Positions 7,616-17,662 of a stretch of DNA of 64,000 nt are shown here, one piece after another. This stretch comes from Acuticoccus sediminis. GTDB taxonomy: Bacteria > Pseudomonadota > Alphaproteobacteria > Rhizobiales > Amorphaceae. The position numbers were made by a program, and so were the translations under genes. Below the pieces are notes generated by a model. That model worked only from the letters and a program-made list of their open reading frames with translations, did not search any database and was not told the origin of the DNA. Location: positions 1 to 64,000 of the forward strand of contig NZ_QHHQ01000006.1 of the NCBI RefSeq assembly GCF_003258595.1, written 5' to 3'. Position 1 is the first letter of the stretch. Every line of letters begins with the position of its first letter.

Positions 7616-9442
7616 CTATCCCTCCGCCGGCTCGTCCTCGGGAGCGGCGGTCGCGGTGTTGTGGAACTGCAGCTTGGCGAGGCGGCGGTAGACGCCGTCG
7701 CGGGCGCTGAGTTCGGCGTGCGTGCCGGCGTCGACGACGGCGCCGTCCTCCATGACGAGAATGCGGTCGGCCTTCACGACGGTCGCCAGGCGGTGGGCGA
7801 TGACGATGGTGGTGCGGTCGGCCATCAGGTGCTCGAGGGCGGCCTGGATGTGGGCCTCGCTCTCGGCGTCGAGGCTGGAGGTCGCCTCGTCGAGGAGGAG
7901 GAGCGGGGCGTCCTTCAGGATGGCGCGGGCGATGGCGATGCGCTGGCGCTGCCCCCCGGAGAGGGTGATGCCGCGCTCGCCGACGACGGTATCGTATCCC
8001 TCGGGCAGCGCCATCACGAAGCGGTCGACGTGCGCGGCGCGGGCGGCCTCGACGACTTCCCTGTCGGTGGCGTTCGGCCGGCCGAGGCGGATGTTGTCGG
8101 CGATGGAGGCGGCGAGGATGGTGGTGTCCTGCGGCACCAGCGCGATTCGCTCGCGCAGGGCGGCGAGGTCGGCGTGGCGGACGTCGACGCCGTCGAGCAG
8201 GACGGCGCCGTCGCCGACGTCGTAGGAGCGGCCGATCAGCTGGAAGATCGTCGTCTTCCCGGCGCCGGACGGTCCCACCAGGGCGACGGTCGCACCCGGC
8301 TCGACCATGAAGGACACACCGTTCAGGACCGGCCGGGCCGGCTCGGCGGGGTAGGCGAACGAGACGTTCTCGAAGCGGACCGCGCCCTTGGCCGGCTGCG
8401 GGAAGGGGACGGGGCTGGCGGGGCTCGCCACGTCCGGCTCCTCGGCGGCGAGGATCGAGAGGCGCTCGGCGGCACCGGCGGTCTGGGCGATGTCGCCCCA
8501 GACCTGGCTGAGCTCGCTGAGGGCGCCGGCGGCGAACACGGCATAGAGGACGAACTGGCTGAGGGCGCCGGCGGTGAGGTTCTCCCGCAGCACCTCCTGC
8601 GCGCCCATCCAGAGGACGCCGACGATGGCCGAGAAGACGATGAAGATGACGACGGCGGTCAGCACCGCGCGGGCCGCGGTGGCGCTCCTGGCGGCGCCGA
8701 AGGCCTCGAGGGCGCCCTTTCTGTAGTGGTCCGCGGTCCGGCGCTCGGCGCCGAAGGACTGGAGCATGCGGACCGAGCCGATCGCCTCGGTGGCGTAGGC
8801 GGAGATGGCGGCGATCTTGTCCTGCGCGGCGCGGGAGCGGCGGCGCACGCGGCGGCCGACGGCGACGAGCGGCAGCACCAGGACGGGGATCGCGGCGAGG
8901 GCGGTGGCCGAGAGGGTCGGGCTCGTCGCCACCATCATCGCCATCGCGCCGATGAACATGAGGAGGTTGCGAAGCGCGACCGAGGCGGACGAGCCGACCG
9001 CGGCCTTGATCTGCGTGGTGTCGGCGGTGAGGCGCGACACGATCTCGCCCGAGAGGGTGCGGTCGAAATAGCCGGGCGAGAGCGTCATGACGCGGGCGAA
9101 GACGTCGGAGCGGACATCGGCGACGACGCGTTCGCCGAGGGTCGTCACCAGGTAGAGGCGCGACGAAGAGGCGAGGGCGAGGGCGCCTGCGACGACGATC
9201 AGCATGGTGAAGTAGCTGTCGATCAGGCCGGCATTGTCGGGGCCGAAGCCGTGGTCGATCATGCGGCGGACGGCCATAGGCACCGCGAGGGTGGCGCCGG
9301 TGGCGGCCAGCATCGCCACGAATGCGGCGGCGAGGCGTCCCTTGTAGCGGAGCGCGTAGGGCCACAGGAACCTGAGCGGCGCGAGGCGCACGCGTTTCGA
9401 TTCGGCGGCGGGGACGGAGGGCGATGCGGAGCGCGGCTTCAT
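7616..9442 (-). CDS. ABC exporter, fused membrane and ATPase domains (MsbA/lipid A type)
   Basis: A 608-residue half-transporter that acts as a homodimer. The six-helix membrane domain spans about 35-320 and the nucleotide-binding domain about 350-590. The ATPase motifs are complete: Walker A GPSGAGKT at 390-397, Q-loop Gln438, signature LSGGQ at 494-498, Walker B LLLLDE at 514-519 and switch His550. The family exports lipids, peptides or drugs; the substrate cannot be read from the sequence. The SMR efflux gene follows on the same strand. The gene is transcribed away from rpmE, so the 9443-9619 gap holds divergent promoters. Confidence 0.93.
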   Translation of the reverse strand: MKPRSASPSVPAAESKRVRLAPLRFLWPYALRYKGRLAAAFVAMLAATGATLAVPMAVRRMIDHGFGPDNAGLIDSYFTMLIVVAGALALASSSRLYLVTTLGERVVADVRSDVFARVMTLSPGYFDRTLSGEIVSRLTADTTQIKAAVGSSASVALRNLLMFIGAMAMMVATSPTLSATALAAIPVLVLPLVAVGRRVRRRSRAAQDKIAAISAYATEAIGSVRMLQSFGAERRTADHYRKGALEAFGAARSATAARAVLTAVVIFIVFSAIVGVLWMGAQEVLRENLTAGALSQFVLYAVFAAGALSELSQVWGDIAQTAGAAERLSILAAEEPDVASPASPVPFPQPAKGAVRFENVSFAYPAEPARPVLNGVSFMVEPGATVALVGPSGAGKTTIFQLIGRSYDVGDGAVLLDGVDVRHADLAALRERIALVPQDTTILAASIADNIRLGRPNATDREVVEAARAAHVDRFVMALPEGYDTVVGERGITLSGGQRQRIAIARAILKDAPLLLLDEATSSLDAESEAHIQAALEHLMADRTTIVIAHRLATVVKADRILVMEDGAVVDAGTHAELSARDGVYRRLAKLQFHNTATAAPEDEPAEG

Positions 9443-9491
9443 AGGTTTTCAGAACTCTTTGAAGCTTGAGAAGTCAATGCGTCGTGACGGC

Positions 9492-9520
9492 TTGCATGGA
9501 GCGGAGCGAAGGTTTAGATC
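9492..9520 (+). promoter_or_regulatory. Possible sigma70 promoter for rpmE
   Basis: ttgcat at 9492-9497 and tagatc at 9515-9520 are separated by 17 bases, about 100 bases before the rpmE start. The match to consensus is moderate and rests on hexamer similarity and spacing only. Confidence 0.3.
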
Positions 9521-9619
9521 CGTCCGGTTTCCCGGGATCGGCGAGAGTGGGCGGCGGCGCGACGTCAAGGCGTGCCCCGGACCGCGACGGCGTCCCGCCG
9601 CAACCGAACGAGGCGAGGC

Positions 9620-9844
9620 ATGAAAAAGGATCTTCACCCGGATTATCATCCGGTCACCGTCGTGATGACGGACGGCAGCGAGTTTGTGACGCGGTCTTGC
9701 GCGGGCAGCGCTGGCGACCGTATCGCGCTCGACATCGACCCGCGCACGCACCCGGCGTGGACCGGCGGTCAGCAGACGCTGCTCGACCGTGGCGGCCGCA
9801 TCTCCCGCTTCAAGAGCAAGTTCAAGGGCATTCCGGGCGCGTAA
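9620..9844 (+). CDS. rpmE: 50S ribosomal protein L31
   Basis: L31 bridges the ribosomal subunits. The 74-residue product begins [20 protein letters not shown] and ends with the basic segment SRFKSKFKG. The zinc-binding CxxC pair of some L31 proteins is absent (only one Cys, in TRSCAGSAG), which is the zinc-free form common in alphaproteobacteria. The ATG at 9620 is chosen because MKKD is the conserved beginning. It is monocistronic, transcribed divergently from the ABC exporter, and followed 40 bases later by a strong intrinsic terminator. Confidence 0.96.
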   Translation: MKKDLHPDYHPVTVVMTDGSEFVTRSCAGSAGDRIALDIDPRTHPAWTGGQQTLLDRGGRISRFKSKFKGIPGA

Positions 9845-9884
9845 TCGCGCCGGGCTTGCGGGCGCTCCGGCGTCCGGCCTCGCG

Positions 9885-9907
9885 GGGGCGCTTCGGCGCC
9901 CCTTTTT
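9885..9907 (+). terminator. Rho-independent terminator of rpmE
   Basis: A perfect 7-bp stem (ggggcgc / gcgcccc) closed by a TTCG tetraloop is followed directly by five T residues. It lies 40 bases after the rpmE stop codon. Confidence 0.92.
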
Positions 9908-9910
9908 CGC

Positions 9911-9940
9911 ACGCGCGTGCCGGCGAGTCGGCACCCGCGT
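9911..9940. other. Second hairpin downstream of rpmE
   Basis: The 12-nt arms acgcgcgtgccg and cggcacccgcgt pair at 11 of 12 positions around a 6-base loop, immediately after the rpmE terminator. There is no T-run. The rest of the gap up to 10142 shows no gene. Confidence 0.55.
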
Positions 9941-10099
9941 CGCCCTGAACCCATCCAAACCGGGACGGAGTCGCCCGCTGGTGGCCGGCAGGCCGCTTCG
10001 CCGCGACGGGATCTTAGAGACGACGTCCCCGGGATGACCCGGCGGGCGCGCTTCGTCGTGGGCGCCGCGCAAGGGGGCAGCGCCGCCCCGTGAGCACCC

Positions 10100-10121
10100 T
10101 GCGCCCGAAGGCGCGGGCGCA
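10100..10121. other. Hairpin at the end of the protease gene
   Basis: A perfect 8-bp stem (tgcgcccg / cgggcgca) with loop aaggcg lies 22 bases beyond the stop codon of the minus-strand protease gene. No T-run follows, so termination activity is uncertain. Confidence 0.5.
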
Positions 10122-10142
10122 AACCGGACGCTTCGGCGCTCC

Positions 10143-11678
10143 CTAGATCAGCACCATGTCCCCTGAGATCCCGCCGTCGGCGACGCCGACGAGGAAGACC
10201 CGGGCGCCGTCGAGCTGGATCACCGTGCCGTTGTCCTCGACCGTCAGCGCCGCCGCGACGTCGGCGAAGGAGCCGAGGCCGAACTGCGTCAGGTCCAGTG
10301 TGTCGGCCGGGGTAAAGTCGGTGATCGTCGCGCGGCCGTCGTCCAGGGTGACGACGAACGTGTCCGCGCCCGCGCCGCCGGTCAGCGTGTCCGGGCCGAG
10401 GCTACCGGTGAGCGTGTCGTTCCCGGCGCCGCCGTCGAGAACGTCGAAGCCGAGGCCGCCGAAGAGGACATCGTCCCCCTTGCCGCCCGACAGGACGTTG
10501 TCGCCGCGGTTCCCCTCGATGACGTTGTCCGCCCGCGAACCCTCGGCATCGAGGTGACGGCGGCCGAAGAGCGAGACGTTCTCGACGAAGGCGTGATCGC
10601 GCAGCGCGACGTCCACCCGGCTGGTGCGGATCGTGTCGATGCCGCCGCCACGGGCCTCGTGCGTCTCGTCGCCCGCGTCGTCGAGGATGTAGATGTCGTC
10701 GCCCTTGCCGCCGGTCATGACGTCGGCTCCGGCGCCGCCGTTGAGCCGGTTGGCCGCGCTGTTGCCGATGATCGTGTCGTCGCCCGAGCCGCCGATCGCG
10801 TTCTCGATGACGACCCCGTTGGCGATCGTGAAGCCGCCATGGACATCGCCGGCGTGGCTGACGAAGCCGCCGCCGCCCTCCGCGGCGCGCAGCGTGGCCG
10901 CGCGCAGGTCGATGACGGCCGCCTGGTCGCCCTCGTGGATGATCGTGTCGAGGCCGTCGACGTCCCAGATCGCCGCGTAGCCGGTGCCGGGCCCGTTCTC
11001 GGCGGGGAGCACATAGCTCGTGCGGCCGGCCCCGGTGGCGAGGTTCGCGCCGTACTTCTCCTGGATGACCGCGATGTCGATCGGGGAGGGGGTGAGGTTC
11101 CAGCCGTAGGCGCGGCTGTCGGAGGAGCCGGCCGGCGCCTCGGGCCACCCGTCGTTGTAGGTCATCACGGTGTAGACGCCCTGGTCGAGCCCGGGACCGG
11201 GGCCGATCGAGGGCATGACGGTCGACCCGCTGCTGGCGTCGAACGGGTGGGCGAGGCCGAGGCCGTGGCCGAACTCGTGCAGGAAGATCGTGAACGTGTA
11301 GGCGCCCGCGTCGAGGAGCCCGCCGTTGGGGCCGCTCCAGTTGAAGCCGGCGTTGAACCAGGCGAGCCCGGCGGCGTCGCCGTAGGACGGGTCGGGCGGG
11401 TTCATGAACGCGAGGGAGCCGGCGGGAGCGGCGGACTTGGTGAGCCTGAAGTCCGCCTCGTCCGGGTCGGTCGTGACGCGGAAGGAGAGGTCGGCGTAGG
11501 TCGAGTAGGTATCGAGCGCGGCCATCACCTGCGCCTTCTCGTACTTCGACCAGGTGCCGATGCTGGTGACGAAGTCGATCGTCTCGCCGTCTGCGGCGAA
11601 ATAGACGGCGACGTCGCCGGAGGGCAGGGTGAAGGCCGTGTCGATGGCGGAGAGGACGGGGTTGGTCTCGGAAGGCAT
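10143..11678 (-). CDS. Secreted RTX metalloprotease, serralysin type (M10)
   Basis: A 511-residue zinc metalloprotease. The catalytic motif is HEFGHGLGLAH at 134-144, and the Met-turn VMTY is at 171-174. Serralysin linker features follow, and from about residue 295 there are calcium-binding RTX nonapeptides of the GGxGxDxLx type (GGSGDDTIIG, GGAGADVMTG, GGAGNDTLTG, GGAGADTFVV). No N-terminal signal peptide is present, as expected for a type I secretion substrate with a C-terminal signal. No ABC/MFP secretion genes with the usual linkage are nearby. Likely roles are extracellular protein digestion or interaction with surfaces or hosts. Its neighbours are housekeeping genes, so it looks like an accessory insertion. 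Confidence 0.9.
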   Translation of the reverse strand: MPSETNPVLSAIDTAFTLPSGDVAVYFAADGETIDFVTSIGTWSKYEKAQVMAALDTYSTYADLSFRVTTDPDEADFRLTKSAAPAGSLAFMNPPDPSYGDAAGLAWFNAGFNWSGPNGGLLDAGAYTFTIFLHEFGHGLGLAHPFDASSGSTVMPSIGPGPGLDQGVYTVMTYNDGWPEAPAGSSDSRAYGWNLTPSPIDIAVIQEKYGANLATGAGRTSYVLPAENGPGTGYAAIWDVDGLDTIIHEGDQAAVIDLRAATLRAAEGGGGFVSHAGDVHGGFTIANGVVIENAIGGSGDDTIIGNSAANRLNGGAGADVMTGGKGDDIYILDDAGDETHEARGGGIDTIRTSRVDVALRDHAFVENVSLFGRRHLDAEGSRADNVIEGNRGDNVLSGGKGDDVLFGGLGFDVLDGGAGNDTLTGSLGPDTLTGGAGADTFVVTLDDGRATITDFTPADTLDLTQFGLGSFADVAAALTVEDNGTVIQLDGARVFLVGVADGGISGDMVLI

Positions 11679-11693
11679 CGCGCGCTCGCTTAA

Positions 11694-11707
11694 CTTGACG
11701 CATCAAG
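11694..11707. promoter_or_regulatory. Small palindrome just upstream of the protease start
   Basis: cttga-cgca-tcaag lies 16-29 bases before the ATG of the RTX protease. The position would suit an operator or a translation-blocking hairpin, and no clear ribosome-binding site is visible for the gene. Evidence is limited to symmetry. Confidence 0.3.
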
Positions 11708-11790
11708 TCTATTTCACGCTGCCAACCCCGTCGCAAGTATCGCGCGCCGGGATCCGGTTCGGAGGATCGGGCGCGACGCTTGCCGGATCG

Positions 11791-11825
11791 AAAAAAAGCT
11801 CGCCCGGCGTGTGGGCCGGGCGAGC
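11791..11825 (-). terminator. Rho-independent terminator of acs
   Basis: Read on the minus strand, a perfect 11-bp stem (gctcgcccggc / gccgggcgagc) with a 6-base loop is followed by seven T residues. It ends 40 to 75 bases beyond the acs stop codon. Confidence 0.95.
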
Positions 11826-11864
11826 TGGTCGGTCGGTCGGGGCGCCTTTCGCGGCGCCGCCGGA

Positions 11865-13817
<1,953 letters not shown>

Positions 13818-14143
13818 GAGCGTTTCCTCGTCATCGTTTGGTGGGCCCGCAACGGACCGCGCCGCCCCAGGCTTCTGTTGCGAGGGTTATGGCGTCGCCG
13901 GGGCAGCGTCCACAACGCCTGCGCGAGGATCGGGCCGGCGCGGGGAATGATTGCGTAAAGACACGCCGCCGTCTTGCGAATTCTGGTAAATATTTGACCC
14001 CTTGAGGGATGAACGTCTCGGGGCTGCGACAGTTTCGGGCACCTCCCGCCGGCCTTGCCGTCCGCGCGTCGGGACACGCGCACGTTATGGCGTGTTTCGT
14101 GCTCTTATGGTTCAAACGAGCCTTCCGACGTTTGGAGCCACTG
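13818..14143. other. Divergent intergenic region, acs / amidohydrolase
   Basis: About 325 bases that must carry promoters for both flanking genes. An AT-richer patch around 13977-14000 (aattctggtaaatatttgac) is the best promoter candidate, but I could not assign clear -35/-10 pairs. No convincing gene is present. Confidence 0.5.
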
Positions 14144-15313
14144 ATGCCTATCGTGAACCGTTTTGCGGATCTCGCCGACGAGATCGCCGCCTGGCGCCGT
14201 GACCTGCACGAGAACCCGGAGCTCGGCTACGATACGACGCGGACCGCGGCGGTGGTCGCCGAGCGCCTCAGGGAGTTCGGCTGCGACGAGGTGGCGACCG
14301 GGATCGGCCGGACCGGTGTCGTCGGCGTGATCAGGGGGAGCGGCTCCGGGCCGACTATCGGACTGCGGGCCGACATGGACGCGCTGCCGATCCTGGAGAA
14401 GACCGGCAAGGACTGGACCTCCCGGGTGGACGGCAAGATGCACGCCTGCGGCCACGACGGGCACACCGCGATGCTCCTCGGCGCCGCGAAGTACCTCGCC
14501 GAGACGCGCAGGTTCGACGGCACCGTCGTGCTGATCTTCCAGCCGGCCGAGGAGGGGGGCGGCGGCGCCAAGGCGATGATCGACGACGGCCTGCTCACCC
14601 GCTTCAACGTCGACCGCGTCTTCGGGCTGCACAACTGGCCGGGCAAGCCCGTGGGCACCTTCCTCGTCCGCCCCGGCGCGCTGATGGCCTCGGCCGACCG
14701 CTTCACCATCGCCATCGAGGGGCTCGGCGGCCACGCGGCCAAGCCGCACCTGTCGCACGACCCCATCGTGGCGGGCTCGGCGATCGTGACGGCGGTGCAG
14801 TCGATCGTCGGCCGCAACGTGGACCCGGCGGACTCGGCCGTCGTCTCGGTGACGACGTTCCATGCCGGCACCGCCGACAACATCATCCCGCAGACGGCGA
14901 CGCTGACCGGGACCGTGCGCACCCTCAAGGCGCCGGTGCGCGACCTCGTCGAGGCGCGGCTCGGCGCCGTGGTCGAGCAGGTGGGGGCGGCCTACGGCGT
15001 CAAGGCGACGCTGCACTACCGCCGCGACTACCCCGTCCTCGTCAACCACGAGGAGGATACCCAGTTCGTGGGCGACATCGCCGCGAAGATCGTCGGCGAG
15101 GCCAACGTCGACCGCGACGCCACGCCGACCATGGGTGGCGAGGACTTCGCCTTCATGCTGGAGGAGCGTCCCGGTGCGTTCATTTTCGCCGGTGTGGGCG
15201 AGAATGTCGCGAATCTTCACAATGAAAATTACGATTTCAACGATGAGTTGATACCGGTGGGCTGTTCCTACTGGACACAACTGGTAGAAACTGCACTCGC
15301 GCGGGCAAGTTAA
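14144..15313 (+). CDS. M20 family amidohydrolase (hippurate hydrolase/IAA-amino acid hydrolase-like)
   Basis: A 389-residue zinc or manganese amidohydrolase that cleaves N-acyl amino acids. Family motifs are HENPELGYDT at 22-31, RADMDALPI from 75, the metal ligands in HACGHDGHTAM (Cys102, His104), QPAEEGGGGAKAMI with the catalytic Glu136-Glu137 pair, and a metal-binding His in FGLHNWPG. I chose the ATG at 14144 because the protein then begins with the family-typical segment before RRDLHENPELG; an in-frame start at 14009 would add an unrelated stretch. The natural substrate is unknown. Confidence 0.92.
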   Translation: MPIVNRFADLADEIAAWRRDLHENPELGYDTTRTAAVVAERLREFGCDEVATGIGRTGVVGVIRGSGSGPTIGLRADMDALPILEKTGKDWTSRVDGKMHACGHDGHTAMLLGAAKYLAETRRFDGTVVLIFQPAEEGGGGAKAMIDDGLLTRFNVDRVFGLHNWPGKPVGTFLVRPGALMASADRFTIAIEGLGGHAAKPHLSHDPIVAGSAIVTAVQSIVGRNVDPADSAVVSVTTFHAGTADNIIPQTATLTGTVRTLKAPVRDLVEARLGAVVEQVGAAYGVKATLHYRRDYPVLVNHEEDTQFVGDIAAKIVGEANVDRDATPTMGGEDFAFMLEERPGAFIFAGVGENVANLHNENYDFNDELIPVGCSYWTQLVETALARAS

Positions 15314-15405
15314 GGCTCAGGTGCGCCATCGCGGCGCTTGTCTGACGGCCCGCGATGAGTGAGAGCCATTGAGAACGGCGCGGACCCCCATTCGGAGGCG
15401 GGTCC

Positions 15406-16089
15406 GTGCCGCCCACGGAGGACGGTGTGGATACGGTCAAGTTCAAGCAAATGGCGGAGGGGGACCGCGAGGACTACCTCTTCCTCGAGGAGCATGAGCG
15501 GGCCGCCGCATCCGGTGTCGCCACGCGCCTTTTCGAGGGGCTGAAGGCTCTGGACAGCGCCGAGTCCGGATACCGCGTCTCCCGCCTCGAGCATTCGATC
15601 CAGTCCGCCACGCGCGCCTACCGGGACGGAGCCGACGACGACTGGATCGTCGCGACGCTGCTGCACGACATGGGCGACGTCTATGCGCCCTATAATCACG
15701 ACGAGTTCGCCGCGTCGGTGATCCGCCCCTACGTGCGCGAGCAGTGCACCTGGGTGGTCGCGCACCACGGCCTCTTCCAGCGCTATTATTACGCGCACCA
15801 CTTCGGCGGCGACCGGAACGCGCGCAAGCGTCACGAGGGCCACCCCTTCTACGACGACGCGGTCCTGTTCTGCGAGCGGTGGGACCAGGCCTCGTTCGAT
15901 CCGGAGTACGAGAGCCTCCCGCTCGACACCTTCTGGCCGATCACCGAGGCCGTCTTCGCGCGCGAGCCGTACCATCCGCGCGTGATCGCGTCCGGGACGC
16001 GGGTGCCGCTGGTCGATCCGGTCAACGCCGCGCGCCGCCGCTCGCGCGATGCGGACGCCGAGGCGGCCAAGGCGAAGGGCAAGCGCTGA
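15406..16089 (+). CDS. HD-domain phosphohydrolase (COG4341/PhnZ-like)
   Basis: A 227-residue predicted metal-dependent phosphohydrolase or oxygenase of the HD superfamily. The ligands are visible: His63 in RLEHSIQ, His87-Asp88 in LLHDMGD, His98, His120-His121 in VVAHHGLF, and Asp160 in CERWDQ. The arrangement resembles the family containing PhnZ, a di-iron oxygenase for aminophosphonates. No phosphonate genes lie nearby, so the substrate is open. The C-terminus is Lys/Ala-rich. The start is uncertain: GTG at 15406 or GTG at 15427. Confidence 0.78.
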   Translation: MPPTEDGVDTVKFKQMAEGDREDYLFLEEHERAAASGVATRLFEGLKALDSAESGYRVSRLEHSIQSATRAYRDGADDDWIVATLLHDMGDVYAPYNHDEFAASVIRPYVREQCTWVVAHHGLFQRYYYAHHFGGDRNARKRHEGHPFYDDAVLFCERWDQASFDPEYESLPLDTFWPITEAVFAREPYHPRVIASGTRVPLVDPVNAARRRSRDADAEAAKAKGKR

Positions 16090-16141
16090 TGTCGGGCGGC
16101 GCCTGCCCGCGGGACGGCGCCGGTCCGGCCCTCTCATCGGG

Positions 16142-16594
16142 ATGGGAGCAACGGCCATCGTCGACCGGCTTCTGATTCGCCGCAGAACGGTGATGGTCGC
16201 GGCCTCGGCGGTCGCGGGTGTCGACCCGGCGCCGATCGGCCACAACGGCGGCCCGCCGCTGGAGCACCGGCCGCCGTGGGGCGAGCATCTCGGCACCTTC
16301 TTCGCGTGGCGCGCGGCCTACCGGAAGCAGCGCGCGCCGGTCTCCCGCGCGGCGATGGAGATTCGCCTGCGCAACGCGGCGGCGCTCGGCCTCACCTACG
16401 ACGAGTACGCGCGCGAGATCGCCGAGCGCGGCCGCCATCTCCATGCCGAGGATGCCGACCGCGTCGCCGAGATCAAGGCTGCGCGCGGCCGGCCCGCCGC
16501 CGGTTCGCCGCGCGAGCCGTCCGCCGCATCGGGAGCCTTGCCCGGAAAGGAGCTGCGGCGCCGCTCCGGGCGGCCGGATCCGGGCGGCAACTGA
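16142..16594 (+). CDS. Hypothetical protein with IGHNGGPPL motif
   Basis: This 150-residue product carries PAPIGHNGGPPLEHRPPWG, a motif I know from many short uncharacterised rhizobial and prophage-associated proteins. After it comes a basic helical segment (FFAWRAAYRKQRAPVSR) and a region that predicts amphipathic helices (GLTYDEYAREIAERGRHL), then a disordered Arg/Pro-rich tail. The ATG at 16193 (MVAASAVAG) is an equally good start. No catalytic motif is visible. It lies 52 bases after the HD-domain gene on the same strand. Function unknown. Confidence 0.6.
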   Translation: MGATAIVDRLLIRRRTVMVAASAVAGVDPAPIGHNGGPPLEHRPPWGEHLGTFFAWRAAYRKQRAPVSRAAMEIRLRNAAALGLTYDEYAREIAERGRHLHAEDADRVAEIKAARGRPAAGSPREPSAASGALPGKELRRRSGRPDPGGN

Positions 16595-16915
16595 CCGCCG
16601 GATCCGCCGTCCGGTCCTGCACGATATTTCTATTCAGCCGACGAGCCGCGGTCGTTTCGGGCCGGGCGCCGTCGTCAGGCGGGCCCGCAGGGCGGTTCCG
16701 CGCATGACTGATAGTCAGCGGCCCCCGAACCTCCGGTCGGCCCCGGGCAAGCACGGTGTGGCACCGTGGCAACATCCAGAGCCGACCGCATCAGGCGGTC
16801 ACGGGTGACGATGACTGTCAACGAAACCACACGCGGTCCGGATGCGGTGGACGCATCGCGGGGATGGGCGACAGGGGAGGCCGCGGGCGCGGCCGGTGTC
16901 GCCGGTGGGAGGGGC
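16595..16915. other. Intergenic region with small hairpins, no gene seen
   Basis: Between the convergent IGHNGGPPL and nitroreductase genes. Short palindromes occur: tgact-gat-agtca at about 16704-16716, cacggt-gtggc-accgtg at about 16753-16769, and gaccgc-atcag-gcggtc at about 16785-16801. None has a T-run. No convincing open frame. Confidence 0.5.
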
Positions 16916-17491
16916 TCAGCCCGCCTCGGTCGCTGGCTGGAAGCGGGTGACGATCGCCGCGAGGTCGGGGCGGTCGCGGTCGGAGGGTGTGAATTCGGGC
17001 GTCCCGATGTGGATAAAGCCCGCGACATTTTCATCCGGTCCGATTCCGAGCCCGGCCAGCACGTCACGGTCATAGGCGAACCAGCCGCTCAACCACTGCG
17101 CGCCGAAGCCGAAGGCGTGCGCGGCGTGGATGAGATTGAGGCAAACCGCCCCGGCAGACAGGATCTGCTCCCATTCCGGGATCTTCACGTGCGGCCCGGC
17201 GGTGCTGACCACGGCTACAACCAGAGGGGCCCGCGTCAGGCGCTGGCGCTCCTCCTCGAGGTCGCGTTTCACATCCGAGGATGCGGCAATCCGCGCGATC
17301 AGTTCGCCCGCCGCCTCTCGCGCCTCGCCCTCGAATACAATAAAGCGCCATGGCGCGAGCTTGCCGTGGTCCGGAACGCGCGCGGCGATCGTGAGCATCT
17401 GATCAAGCGTCGCCTGGTCGGGGCCGGGAGAGCCGAGAAAGTTCGCCGCCGTCGTTCGACGCGTTGCCAAATAGTCACGCAGCCCGTGCAT
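16916..17491 (-). CDS. Nitroreductase family protein (YdjA-like)
   Basis: A 191-residue FMN-dependent NAD(P)H oxidoreductase. The start of the fold is seen in YLATRRTTAANFLGSPGPDQ, the FMN-contacting VPDHGKLAPWRFIV motif, and the C-terminal WLSGW and GFIHIGTP segments. It resembles the YdjA/TM1586 type that reduces nitroaromatics or related compounds; the natural substrate is unknown. I chose the ATG at 17491 rather than the TTG at 17509 because AGGAG lies 8 bases before it. It stands alone. Confidence 0.9.
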   Translation of the reverse strand: MHGLRDYLATRRTTAANFLGSPGPDQATLDQMLTIAARVPDHGKLAPWRFIVFEGEAREAAGELIARIAASSDVKRDLEEERQRLTRAPLVVAVVSTAGPHVKIPEWEQILSAGAVCLNLIHAAHAFGFGAQWLSGWFAYDRDVLAGLGIGPDENVAGFIHIGTPEFTPSDRDRPDLAAIVTRFQPATEAG

Positions 17492-17662
17492 TCCATCCAC
17501 TCCTGACAAGTTCTGAGCGCTTTACACTCAATGGTCGGTCATCGTTGCAATAAGGTATCAACCACGTCAGAGGTTAACAGGTGCGGGCCAACCGCACTTC
17601 GCCGGGCCTTTGTGTGTCGTGCTGTTGCCTGGCGGGCTATTCGAGCGATCGAGGGACGCGTG

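Noticed and set aside
7053-7691. Long open frame across the hairpin array and the SMR gene
   Set aside because: It runs antisense to the SMR gene and reads as Arg/Gly/Asp-rich sequence. The hairpins, not coding, explain the region.
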